From Rhodobiaceae bacterium (GTDB lineage: Bacteria > Pseudomonadota > Alphaproteobacteria > Puniceispirillales > Puniceispirillaceae): a stretch of DNA of 45,017 nt. The translations under genes were made by a program, and so were the position numbers. The notes under the pieces are model-generated. The model worked only from the letters and a program-made list of their open reading frames with translations. It had not been told where the DNA came from and did no database searches. The first letter of the stretch is position 1. Every line of letters starts with the position of its first letter. The stretch spans positions 1-45,017 of the forward strand of contig JAAZUU010000003.1 of the NCBI GenBank assembly GCA_018624035.1. The letters run 5' to 3'. Of the stretch, positions 32,735 to 41,276 are shown in pieces.

Positions 32735-33391
32735 TCAAAATTGATTCAGATATAACAGGATATCACTATGTTTTAACAGCAGTTTATCCCTTGAGATGGC
32801 GACCGCAAGGTCAACATCATATCCGCTGTCGAAAAAAAGAAAATCAACGTCGGCAGCGTGTGCCGCTTCAAAGTCGGTGCGTGTGTCACCAACATAAATT
32901 GTCTCGCCGGGATGAACGGAAAGACGCACCAGAAGTTCATTGAGAGGATCTGGCGCCGGCTTGTTCCGAACGGCTTCACCGTCACAGATCATCTCCGGGA
33001 AATATTTGTCGATTCCGACCGAGCGAAGCGTTAACTCAGCCAGCTGCCTTGGTTTGTTTGTGCAAATGGCGGTGACAATGCCCTTGGCCTGCAAACCATC
33101 CAATGCATCTCTAACATTGGCAAAGAGCGTGTCTGGCTCAATCTCCGCGGTCCTGTAGCGCTTGCGGAACTCTTCAAGGTGAACGTCGACTTCAAACTCG
33201 TTGCAGCCAAGAGCCGACAGGATAAGCTGCCGCCCGCCCAGTGAGGTCAGGGGGCGTATGAACTCGGCTGAAGCCGGCGGTAATGCCATTTCAAACCGCA
33301 TCATGTTGATGATGTCCGTAACGGTTACGGCACTGTCGACAAGTGTGCCATCCAAATCATAGATGACGGCCTTCGGTGGTCTTGACGGCAT
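32735..33391 (-). CDS. HAD-superfamily phosphatase (phosphoglycolate phosphatase-like)
   Basis: A 218-residue HAD subfamily IA hydrolase with all four motifs: the nucleophile Asp12 in YDLDGTLVDS, the Thr in CTNKPRQLA, the Lys in KPAPDPL, and the acidic YVGDTRTDFEAA. The helical cap is between motifs 1 and 2. GGAGG nine bases upstream favours the ATG at 33391 over a TTG at 33412 that overlaps the CDP-glucose dehydratase stop. Between ddhB and the NeuB-cupin gene, it may remove phosphate from a sugar-phosphate intermediate, such as the product of a NeuB that works on phosphorylated substrate; this is inference. Confidence 0.85.
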   Translation of the reverse strand: MPSRPPKAVIYDLDGTLVDSAVTVTDIINMMRFEMALPPASAEFIRPLTSLGGRQLILSALGCNEFEVDVHLEEFRKRYRTAEIEPDTLFANVRDALDGLQAKGIVTAICTNKPRQLAELTLRSVGIDKYFPEMICDGEAVRNKPAPDPLNELLVRLSVHPGETIYVGDTRTDFEAAHAADVDFLFFDSGYDVDLAVAISRDKLLLKHSDILLYLNQF

Positions 33392-33408
33392 CAACAAGAA
33401 CCTCCGCG

Positions 33409-34488
33409 TCAACCGATACCGACAAGCGTTTCATATTCGGCGATCTGGCGGAGTGAGGTTTCAATGTCATCCTCTGCGGACAGGTGCGCCGCATACCAGT
33501 CGGCAGTGAAACGCAATGCCTCTGAAAGCGGCATGGCCGGTCGCCAATTCAATTTATGGGCCGCCTTTGAAATATCCAATCTGAGAATCTGCTTCTCCGG
33601 ATGAAAACCTCCGGCATCGATCGCAAATCCATCCGCATAGTCGAAGCGTTCGCAGAACCGCCTGACAACCCACTCAACTGACTGGCTATCCTTCTCGACA
33701 GGTCCGAAATTCCAACCCCCGACAAAATCTGTCCCAACCTCACTTAATGCCTCGGCAAGTGCCAGATAGCCGCGAAGCGGCTCAAGAACGAACTGCCATG
33801 GCCGCGTTGCATGTGGGTTTCGCAGAACCAGTTTCTCGGCATTCTGCTTCGCGCGCACCACGTCTGGAATGAGACGATTCTCAGCCCAGTCCCCGCCGCC
33901 AATTACGTTTCCGGCTCGCGCACTTGCAATAAGGCTGGTGGCCGCGGCACCTGCGTCCCGTGTGAAGTAGGACTTAATGAAAGCGTGCGTTACCAGTTCC
34001 GCGCACGCCTTGCTGTTACTGTATGGATCGTCGCCGCCCAACCGATCAGCCTCCCGGTAAGGCCAAATCCACTCGTTGTTCTGGTAACATTTGTCGGTTG
34101 TCACAATCACGGTCGAACGAACGGACGGGACGGACCTGACAACATCCAGAAGATGAACGGTTCCCATAACGTTGGTGCTGTAGGTATCGACCGGATCTTC
34201 ATAGGAAAGCTGCACGAGTGGCTGTGCCGCCATATGGATCACAATCTCTGGGGATGCATCCTTGATCACCGTCTCGAGGCTGGCGCGATCTTTCACGTCG
34301 CCAATGACTGAAGTGATGCGACCGTCAAGCTTTAGCAGATCATAGAGAGGCTGGGTCTCAAGCGGTGCGCGGGCATACCCGGTGACCTCGCTTCCAAGGC
34401 TGGACAGCCAAAGCGCCAGCCAGGATCCCTTGAATCCCGTGTGGCCAGTGAGGAAGACCCGGCGCCCGTTCCAGAATGCTCTATTCAT
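33409..34488 (-). CDS. rfbG: CDP-glucose 4,6-dehydratase (DdhB/RfbG)
   Basis: A 359-residue extended SDR that turns CDP-D-glucose into CDP-4-keto-6-deoxy-D-glucose. The N-terminal TGHTGFKGSWLALWL is highly characteristic of this enzyme. TTDKCYQNNEW supplies the catalytic Thr and neighbouring acid, and DDPYSNSKACAE the Tyr-x3-Lys. RAGNVIGGGDW and TRPWQFVLEPLRGY are further family marks. It is followed closely by the HAD phosphatase and preceded by the DdhC dehydrase, its pathway partner. The cytidylyltransferase (DdhA/RfbF) that should make CDP-glucose is not in the window. Confidence 0.92.
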   Translation of the reverse strand: MNRAFWNGRRVFLTGHTGFKGSWLALWLSSLGSEVTGYARAPLETQPLYDLLKLDGRITSVIGDVKDRASLETVIKDASPEIVIHMAAQPLVQLSYEDPVDTYSTNVMGTVHLLDVVRSVPSVRSTVIVTTDKCYQNNEWIWPYREADRLGGDDPYSNSKACAELVTHAFIKSYFTRDAGAAATSLIASARAGNVIGGGDWAENRLIPDVVRAKQNAEKLVLRNPHATRPWQFVLEPLRGYLALAEALSEVGTDFVGGWNFGPVEKDSQSVEWVVRRFCERFDYADGFAIDAGGFHPEKQILRLDISKAAHKLNWRPAMPLSEALRFTADWYAAHLSAEDDIETSLRQIAEYETLVGIG

Positions 34489-34539
34489 TGATCCATACCG
34501 GCAAGCTCAGCTTCATGACATATGTCCCGTTCGCCAGTC

Positions 34540-35856
34540 TTACACCTCAAGGTTCTGACGGATCACGGAAGCGACATAGCTTAGCATTTCTTCGCTCAAG
34601 GCGGGATGGATGCCGACCCAGAACGTGTCGTACATCACTTGGTCGGTGACATCGAGCCTGGAGGCAACGCGATATGCCTGATCCGCCATCGACGGCTGGC
34701 GCACGAGGTTACCGGCGAACAACAGCCGCGTGCCGATCCTGACCTCGTCAAGCTTCTGGATCAGCTCAAATCGGGAAATTGGCGATTTTCTGGTTATCGT
34801 GATTGGGAATCCAAACCACGATGGATCACTGTTCGGCGTTGCCTCTGGAAGTATGATGCGGTCTTCCAGCCCTGCCAGCTCCGCTTTCAAAAAGGCGAAA
34901 TTGGACTTTCGCGCCTCGATGAAGGATACGGCCTTCTTGAGCTGCGCGAGACCACAGGCGGCCTGCATGTCGCTGATCTTCAGATTGTAGCCGATATGGC
35001 TATATGTGTATTTATGGTCATAGCCATGCGGCAGATCGCCAAGCTGCCATTCAAACCTTTTGTTACAAGTGTTGTCCCTGCCTGGAAGGCAATAACAGTC
35101 ACGCCCCCAATCCCGAAAGCTTTCGGCAATGGCCTTGAGTTCATCGTTGTTGGTAAAGACGGCGCCACCTTCGCCCATCGTTATATGGTGCGCCGGATAA
35201 AAACTCAGCGTACCCACGTCACCGAACGTACCTACCTTCTGACCATTGTAGGTCGAGCCAAGGGCGTCGCAGGTATCCTCGACAAGCCAGAGCCCGTGCT
35301 TCTCGCAAAGACCCGTGATGATGTCGAGATTGAACGGGTTTCCGAGAGTGTGCGCCAGCATGATTGCCTTGGTTTTTGGCGTTATGGCGGACTCGATCTT
35401 CTCGGCATCAATGTTGTAGGTCGGCATCGACACATCAATAAATACCGGAACAGCGCCAAATTGCAGTATAGGGTTCACGGTCGTCGGGAAACCGGCGGCA
35501 ACACTGATTACCTCATCACCCCTCTTGATTGCGCGATCGCCAAGTTTCTGGGATGTCAGGCATGTAAAGGCGACTAGATTTGCCGATGAACCCGAATTCA
35601 CTGTCAGAACATGTTTAACGCCTATGAATTTGGCGAGGCGGCGCTCGAATTCGGCATTGTATCTGCCGGCTGTCAACCACCCGTCAAGGCTGGCATCGAC
35701 CATCGCCACCAGCTCCTCGGCATCAATCAGTTTGCCAGAAGGGGGAATAACGGTTTTGCCCGGTTCAAAATGATTGGCTCCACGATGGGTAGCCTCGAAT
35801 TCCCTGACAAGATTGAAAATAGCTTCACGGTCAGCTTTCTCGGCAAGGCGGCTCAT
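34540..35856 (-). CDS. rfbH: CDP-4-keto-6-deoxy-D-glucose 3-dehydrase, E1 (DdhC/RfbH)
   Basis: A 438-residue PLP protein of the DegT/DnrJ fold that, with an Fe-S flavin reductase, removes the 3-hydroxyl of CDP-4-keto-6-deoxyglucose. The site that is lysine in aminotransferases is histidine here (His223 in [13 protein letters not shown]), as in E1, so the cofactor is held without a Schiff base. [11 protein letters not shown] (Cys254, Cys256, Cys264) marks the [2Fe-2S] insertion unique to E1-type dehydrases. [18 protein letters not shown] at the N-terminus is also typical. The partner reductase (DdhD/AscD, E3) is not visible. An AGAGGATA site precedes the ATG. Confidence 0.93.
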   Translation of the reverse strand: MSRLAEKADREAIFNLVREFEATHRGANHFEPGKTVIPPSGKLIDAEELVAMVDASLDGWLTAGRYNAEFERRLAKFIGVKHVLTVNSGSSANLVAFTCLTSQKLGDRAIKRGDEVISVAAGFPTTVNPILQFGAVPVFIDVSMPTYNIDAEKIESAITPKTKAIMLAHTLGNPFNLDIITGLCEKHGLWLVEDTCDALGSTYNGQKVGTFGDVGTLSFYPAHHITMGEGGAVFTNNDELKAIAESFRDWGRDCYCLPGRDNTCNKRFEWQLGDLPHGYDHKYTYSHIGYNLKISDMQAACGLAQLKKAVSFIEARKSNFAFLKAELAGLEDRIILPEATPNSDPSWFGFPITITRKSPISRFELIQKLDEVRIGTRLLFAGNLVRQPSMADQAYRVASRLDVTDQVMYDTFWVGIHPALSEEMLSYVASVIRQNLEV

Positions 35857-35928
35857 GGCTATCCTCTAGGTCAATAAAATTTGATCTGACTTAATTTATA
35901 CGCTGAATTTACCGATGTAGATAATCCC

Positions 35929-36348
35929 TCATCTTGACCTAAAGGAGAAGAGAAAGTTACCAATTGTAGCGATTGATATGGAAAAAAACATACTCACAGC
36001 TTGCGCAATCATTATTGGAAGATTTGCAATATCAATGCATGTTGTCAGCAAGGCGAGACCGATTGCTGTTGCAAAGCCTTAAACCTGCACGAACTTGATC
36101 AATTCACCTCGCAAGCTTGCTTTCGTCCTGAACACCAGACGCTTGCAGAGAATGAAGTTGGAGAGAACCGCTATCATCGTGGCTATCAGGCCGACCACCG
36201 GTGTTGGCAACAAGTCCAGCAGCAGGAACAGACACACCACGCCGATAACATATCCGATGACCGTGTTAAGCAGGCCGACAGCAATATACGCCAAGGGCTT
36301 CCTGCCGCCCCCCCTTACGAACTGGAAGATATGTTCCAAGGTCATCAT
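35929..36348 (-). pseudogene. GtrA-family membrane protein interrupted by an in-frame TAA
   Basis: Read from ATG 36348 the frame gives 89 residues with two membrane helices (PLAYIAVGLLNTVIGYVIG and TPVVGLIATMIAVLS) and the GtrA mark NFILCKRLVF, then stops at TAA 36081-36079 (after ELIKFVQV). Continuing past that stop in the same frame yields 49 more codons: two further helices (GFATAIGLALLTTCIDIA and MIAQAVSMFFSISIATIGNF) and the second GtrA mark NFLFSF, ending at TGA 35929. The joined product, about 139 residues and four helices, is a normal GtrA protein, which helps move lipid-linked sugars. One base change therefore splits the gene. Suppression, a sequencing error or a functional two-helix form remain possible. 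Confidence 0.85.
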
Positions 36349-36380
36349 TAATGTTACCGACCTTTGCTGGCCTCAGTCAT

Positions 36381-37049
36381 CTAGGTTCCATCGTAAAGGT
36401 CGGCGACCCCCACTCCCGACGCATTTTGAACCCAGGTCTCGGCTATTCGACTAGAAGGTTTCAGCACCACGCAGGCGGTTAATAAAAGGACGGTAACGTC
36501 GATCAGAAAAGTCCTGTTTTCCGAATACCAGGATTCGAGCTTTGCCTTTCTCGGCAACAGAGCTTGAGAATGAAATTCCCTAGGATTTGCGCGCCCAGCA
36601 AGAAGCCGCTCTTCAGCCCGAAATACCAGAGCCGAGACGCCGGTAATGCCCGGCTTAACCTTTGCGATGACTGCCGCGGCATCCGCGCTGTAGAGACCGA
36701 ACTGGTTCAGTGTGACCGGCCTCGGGCCGACGAGGCTCATTTCGCCGATCAGCACATTCCAAAGCTGTGGCAATTCATTGATCTTCGTCTTGCGAAGAAC
36801 GCGACCGACCGGCAATACCCGCGGATCATTCTTCAGTGTGATGTCGCCACTTCCGAGAGAAGGGCTGTTTTCGAGCATTGTCGCGAATTTCAGGATGAAG
36901 AATGACTTCGAACCAAACCCCATTCTTTCTTGGCGGTAAAACACCTTTCCTTCGCCTGTCATCCTCAGGAGAATTGCAAGCGGGCACAACAGAGGTAGCA
37001 GCACTATGAGCCCGAAGGCAGCACAAATAATATCTAGGAAGCGTTTCAT
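36381..37049 (-). CDS. Bacterial sugar transferase (PglC/WcaJ-type phosphoglycosyltransferase)
   Basis: A 222-residue monotopic phosphoglycosyltransferase that would start the glycan by moving a sugar phosphate from a nucleotide sugar to undecaprenyl phosphate. A single N-terminal re-entrant hydrophobic stretch (about 5-29) is followed by [30 protein letters not shown] and [10 protein letters not shown]. The catalytic acid pair Asp-Glu of PglC-type enzymes reads Asn91-Glu92 here. The C-terminus has a second hydrophobic region (about 180-195), not usual for the minimal PglC. It lies four bases after the CapD-like gene. Confidence 0.85.
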   Translation of the reverse strand: MKRFLDIICAAFGLIVLLPLLCPLAILLRMTGEGKVFYRQERMGFGSKSFFILKFATMLENSPSLGSGDITLKNDPRVLPVGRVLRKTKINELPQLWNVLIGEMSLVGPRPVTLNQFGLYSADAAAVIAKVKPGITGVSALVFRAEERLLAGRANPREFHSQALLPRKAKLESWYSENRTFLIDVTVLLLTACVVLKPSSRIAETWVQNASGVGVADLYDGT

Positions 37050-37052
37050 GCA

Positions 37053-38264
37053 CTACATCCTGTTATCGAGGTTCTGCCCGGTTTCGATGTGATGCAGTTC
37101 AGGAACAAGGGCCTGAAGAAGCGAGACAATGTCCGACTTGCTCCACTGCCCGCTATGCCGAAGCGCTTCGAGTTTCCCGACAAATAAATCGAGACTGGAC
37201 TTGTCGGTGAATTCCGGATGGTGGATCACGCCTATGGAATCGAAACGTTCTAGGTCAAGGCTGTCTCCCGGCAGGTAAAATTCCTCATAGAGCTTCTCAC
37301 CAGACGTATCGCTCGCAAAAAAATAACAGGGCCATTTCTGCGTCGCGATCAAATCGGCCCCCCGCACGCGCGCCTCCTCCTCGCTTTCGCATAAAACCGG
37401 TTCATAGCCGTGCGTTTCAAGGAAAGAGACGGCAATTTCGTGCAGATATGTCAGGCGCATCAGCTCACTTTCCTTGGGAAAGAAAATATCCCTTGCCTGA
37501 CCTTGCAGGCACGACAGAAGACACAGTTCCCCCGCTTCCCGTTGCGTCACGAAATATCGCTGAATATCCAGCGGTGCCGAGATCGGCTGTCTGTTCCGAA
37601 GACGCTGCGTGAACCCGTGTAGAAGCGATCCGTCCGAGAAGGCGACGTTGGCGAAGCGTGCGGTCGACACCGGCACGGCAAGATCATTCCGCATCAGCGC
37701 CAGTTCCATCACCCGCTTGCTGGCTCCCATCAGGCTTGCCGGCGCGGCCGCCTTGTCGGTCGAAACACTGAAATATTTCCTGGTCCCTGCTGCCGCGGCC
37801 AAATCAACGGTTTTCATCGTGCCAAGGATGTTGACCTCAAGAAGCCGCATCAGCGTGTAAGGATCCCTTTCGCTCCGCACATGCTTCATGGCTGCCAGAT
37901 TCAACACATAGTCATAAGGCCCTTCGCGGTAAAACATCGCGTCAAAGACCGGCGACACCGCATCCAGCGCGAAGGTTCGGAAATCCCCGTCGAAATATCC
38001 CAGAGAGCTTCGCAGATCACGGACAAGTTCAACGAGATTGTTCTCGCTGAGATCCACGACATGAAGCGCTGATGGCTTTCGCCTGAACAGCTCCTTGACG
38101 ACGGCCCGTCCAATCGAACCAGCACCGCCTATAACAAGAAAACGTCCCTTCCCCACAGCCTGCTCGAGTTCTTGGCCGCAGCGCTCTATATCGGCCTCGA
38201 ATAGCGAATGCCGCTCTCTCAGCAAATCGAGGATCTCCCTTTGAACTGGCAAGGACAAGTTCAT
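37053..38264 (-). CDS. CapD/WbpM-like nucleotide-sugar dehydratase/epimerase
   Basis: A 403-residue soluble SDR of the Polysacc_synt_2 family, which acts on UDP-N-acetylglucosamine-type sugars (4,6-dehydration or C4 epimerisation). GGAGSIG (46-52) binds NAD(P), LNLAAMKHVRSERDP follows, and the catalytic region is STDKAAAPASLMGASKR. Met179 takes the place of the usual Tyr, giving an S-M-K triad as reported for WbpM. No membrane domain is present, unlike full-length WbpM. Its product is likely the sugar used by the downstream phosphoglycosyltransferase. The start overlaps the preceding stop as ATGA, so it is coupled to the GT4 gene. Confidence 0.82.
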   Translation of the reverse strand: MNLSLPVQREILDLLRERHSLFEADIERCGQELEQAVGKGRFLVIGGAGSIGRAVVKELFRRKPSALHVVDLSENNLVELVRDLRSSLGYFDGDFRTFALDAVSPVFDAMFYREGPYDYVLNLAAMKHVRSERDPYTLMRLLEVNILGTMKTVDLAAAAGTRKYFSVSTDKAAAPASLMGASKRVMELALMRNDLAVPVSTARFANVAFSDGSLLHGFTQRLRNRQPISAPLDIQRYFVTQREAGELCLLSCLQGQARDIFFPKESELMRLTYLHEIAVSFLETHGYEPVLCESEEEARVRGADLIATQKWPCYFFASDTSGEKLYEEFYLPGDSLDLERFDSIGVIHHPEFTDKSSLDLFVGKLEALRHSGQWSKSDIVSLLQALVPELHHIETGQNLDNRM

Positions 38265-39424
38265 CTCCCCAATAGTTCAGACACGAAATCGACGTACTTC
38301 TTCACAACAACCTCCTGCTCGAATTCCGCCACGGCCCTCACACGACCTTCCCGGCCAAGACGGGCCCGTGACTCGGGCTGGGTGAGCAACGTTGAAAGCG
38401 CTTCGTGAAGCGCATCGGTGTCACGGGGTGGTACAAGCATTCCCGTAACTCCGTCAACAACCGCATCTGTGAGACCGTGAATTCTGGTCGCGACTACGGG
38501 AACCTCACAAGCGGCGGCTTCCAACGCGACGACGCCGAAGCCCTCGCGATAGCTTGGTAACACAAGAATATCAGCCGCATTCAGCCATTTTTCAGGTGTT
38601 CTTGTCAAACCCGGACAAATAATCCTCGTCCCTATTTGCTTGCCAAATGCCGTTTCCATGCCACGCATCAAATTCTCTTCATCAGGTCCTACGAAGGCTA
38701 TCTTCACATCAGAAAAATCACCAAGCAGGCGCCTGCTTGCGTCGATGAGTTCCTCTACACCCTTGTCGCGGTTAATCCGGCCAAGAAACAAGAGGAGACG
38801 TTCATCTTCTTCGATGCGAAAGCCTTTTCTCCATTCATGGCGTGATTCCCTGTCAGGTCGGAACAATGCGGTATCCACGCCAGAGATCGACCCCTGCCCG
38901 AGAACTTCGATGTCTCTGGAGCCAACCACTTTCTCTTCAAGAAGAAATGTTTTCTCGCTCGCACTGACGGCCAGCAATGCCGTGCTGGAGGCTGCCGTGA
39001 TCCTATCACAGGTCTTGAGGAGAAACCGCAAGAATCCCGATTTCGAAGACCAGAACTCACCCTGAAATATATGCAATCGTTCTGGGATCCGACTCGCCTT
39101 TGCCGCAAGTGAGGCAAGAAGCCCGGCTTTGGGCACGAGCGTGATGACAAGGTCAAATTGGCGCAATCGGAAGATTCCGTATAGGTTAAACAGGCACACC
39201 AGATCTCGAAACGGCGCAATCTGACGCGCAATAGGCACGCTTATGATTTCTGCCGGCAATACCAGCGGCTGTACGTCGACATCGACACCCTCGTTGTAGA
39301 CAAGGGTGACGTCCGCCCATTCAGCCAGTGCGACAACGAATTTCCTGAAGAAAAAGTGAATGGTCAGGGGTGTCGCCGCGACGAGACAGACCTTTGGTCG
39401 TTCATCAGGCGAGGTCGCTCTCAT
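38261..39424 (-). CDS. Glycosyltransferase family 4 (GT-B)
   Basis: A 387-residue GT-B enzyme. The C-terminal Glycos_transf_1 domain starts at LLLFLGRINRDKGVEELI (about 220) and includes the donor loop SYREGFGVVALEAAACEVPVVA (about 290-311). The N-terminal domain has the pattern LVAATPLTIHFFFRKFVVAL, seen in enzymes that act on lipid-linked acceptors such as PglA and WbpY-type transferases. It overlaps both neighbours by ATGA and follows the ABC flippase, so it probably adds the second sugar to the carrier. Donor unknown. Confidence 0.86.
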   Translation of the reverse strand: MRATSPDERPKVCLVAATPLTIHFFFRKFVVALAEWADVTLVYNEGVDVDVQPLVLPAEIISVPIARQIAPFRDLVCLFNLYGIFRLRQFDLVITLVPKAGLLASLAAKASRIPERLHIFQGEFWSSKSGFLRFLLKTCDRITAASSTALLAVSASEKTFLLEEKVVGSRDIEVLGQGSISGVDTALFRPDRESRHEWRKGFRIEEDERLLLFLGRINRDKGVEELIDASRRLLGDFSDVKIAFVGPDEENLMRGMETAFGKQIGTRIICPGLTRTPEKWLNAADILVLPSYREGFGVVALEAAACEVPVVATRIHGLTDAVVDGVTGMLVPPRDTDALHEALSTLLTQPESRARLGREGRVRAVAEFEQEVVVKKYVDFVSELLGR

Positions 39425-41214
39425 AGCGACAGCACTTTCGTGGCGTATTCCTCGGCAACGACATCATGTGAAATGAGAATGACTATACGGCCCTCATCAC
39501 TCAGGTCCCTGATCAACCGCAATGTGCTGTGCTTGCTGTCCGTCTCCAGTCCGGAGATGGATTCGTCAAGCGCGAACACCTCGGCACCGTGATAGAGCGC
39601 GCGGGCAAGAACCAGACGCTGCTTCTGCCCACCACTCAACACGTCGCCATCCGGACCGACATCAGCATCCAGCCCACCGGCCAGACGCGATATGTCCTGC
39701 GAAAGCCCCACATCGGCGACGCATGACAGGGCGCGAATTCGCTCAGCATCCGTCGGGCTTGCCTGAGAGAACGTGACGTTTTGCAGAACCGAACCGGGAA
39801 TAATCAACGGTTGCTGCGGCGAATAGAACACCCTGCCAGCGAACCATCCGTGCTGCTCGATCAGCATCCCGTTTACGAGGACCTGGCCGGACGTGGGTTT
39901 CCTGAGGCCGCACATGATATCCATCAATGTGGTCTTCCCGACTCCCGACTTGCCATTCATCAGAAGAAAATCACCCTTGGCGAGGGACAGTGACACATCC
40001 TCGAAGAGGGGCCGCCCCCGTTCGTAGCCATGTCCGACGGACTTGAGCTCCAGAACGTTCACCATGTTGACTTCAGGAGGCGACGTCGGTGAAGATACGG
40101 GCGTGGCAAAGGTGACATTCGTCGCCATGTCACCGGTGCAGATCTGCGACGTGACATTGCCTAAAACCGCACGATTGAATTGAAAGCTGATCAACGCATT
40201 CGATATGGACGTGACGATCGGAAGCAGCCTGGCGCCGGCCCCGCCGATGAACACCAAATCCCCAACGCCGACAACCGAAGACGCATTCGTGAACAGCACC
40301 GCCATGATGAGAAACAGTGCCATGAACAGCTCGAGAAAATAGCGTGGAGCGGCTCCGATCAGGCTGGCCAGCCGATCCGCTCTGGCGAATTTCCGCGCCG
40401 ACGCTTCGAGTATCCGGACGGCCCCGTCACGAAGCGTCGGCACCCCGAGTTGGCGCCAACCGGACGTAAACGAGGCAGCATAGGTGCTCAATCCTTCCAG
40501 TGCCGAGTTCGCAACCTCACCGTAAACACGCGTCATGCGCTTGAACTTCAGGATGTAGAAAAGGACCAGCGGAGATATCGATGCCACCATGAAGACAAGC
40601 ATCAGCGGCGAGACTACGAGGATCGTCGCCACGATCAGCAACATGATGAAGAGCTCTCCTAGCACGCGAAGCGCCGGCTCGACTATGCCCTTACCGATCA
40701 GATTGACCTGCCTGACGATCAGATCCGCGGACGCGCCGCTACCGCGGTCGGTCTCTCCAGCTTTCCGCTCGCCACGCCGCAAGCTTATCCTGAACAAGAT
40801 GTTCCGCAATTTCACCTGCAGCTGGTTCGACTGAAGAAGGACGAAGTTCGCCAACACCAGTCCGAGCAGGAAACGGGTGAGAAACAACAGCAGACACACC
40901 GCGCTCTGATACAGAAATCCCAGTTCATGGAAACCGGTACGGGCGATCACCTGGCCGAGCACGCCCTGCTGCGCTCCGCTTAGAAGAACCAAGCTCACAA
41001 ATGCCGCGAGAACGACAAGCGAGAGAACTTCAATCGATGCAAGGACGACGGCGGTGACGCCGAGGCGGAAGGCCCTGAACCGAAGAGCGCCAAGCAGTCT
41101 GACGAACTCTGTCACGTCCCTGACGTCAAGAATTTTCCTGCTCTTTATCTTCACTTTTCGTGCTTTCTCGCGCCAGACACGACCCGGTCCATCAAGCAAC
41201 GAAACGAGTACCAC
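39421..41214 (-). CDS. ABC exporter, PglK/MsbA-type lipid-linked oligosaccharide flippase
   Basis: A 597-residue half-transporter with an N-terminal six-helix membrane domain (about 45-350) and a C-terminal ATPase (about 385-597). Walker A is GKSGVGKTT (421-429), the Q-loop is SPQQPL, the signature is LSGGQKQRL and Walker B is VFALDES, with the switch His in ISHD. Fusion in this order is typical of PglK/Wzk, which flip undecaprenyl-diphosphate oligosaccharides to the periplasm. The frame opens with a GTG and has no clear ribosome-binding site; a GTG at codon 21 is another possible start. It lies 62 bases after the GT10 gene. A lipid A-type or peptide substrate cannot be ruled out. Confidence 0.85.
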   Translation of the reverse strand: MVLVSLLDGPGRVWREKARKVKIKSRKILDVRDVTEFVRLLGALRFRAFRLGVTAVVLASIEVLSLVVLAAFVSLVLLSGAQQGVLGQVIARTGFHELGFLYQSAVCLLLFLTRFLLGLVLANFVLLQSNQLQVKLRNILFRISLRRGERKAGETDRGSGASADLIVRQVNLIGKGIVEPALRVLGELFIMLLIVATILVVSPLMLVFMVASISPLVLFYILKFKRMTRVYGEVANSALEGLSTYAASFTSGWRQLGVPTLRDGAVRILEASARKFARADRLASLIGAAPRYFLELFMALFLIMAVLFTNASSVVGVGDLVFIGGAGARLLPIVTSISNALISFQFNRAVLGNVTSQICTGDMATNVTFATPVSSPTSPPEVNMVNVLELKSVGHGYERGRPLFEDVSLSLAKGDFLLMNGKSGVGKTTLMDIMCGLRKPTSGQVLVNGMLIEQHGWFAGRVFYSPQQPLIIPGSVLQNVTFSQASPTDAERIRALSCVADVGLSQDISRLAGGLDADVGPDGDVLSGGQKQRLVLARALYHGAEVFALDESISGLETDSKHSTLRLIRDLSDEGRIVILISHDVVAEEYATKVLSL

Positions 41215-41276
41215 GGGGTACGCATTTAGGATCTTATATCTTCACGGCGCACTCCACAATTGCAAACTGGCCCGCG

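Noticed and set aside
34606-35577. 323-codon + strand open frame opposite ddhC
   Set aside because: Antisense to a gene with complete PLP and Fe-S motifs; no ribosome-binding site or recognisable domain.
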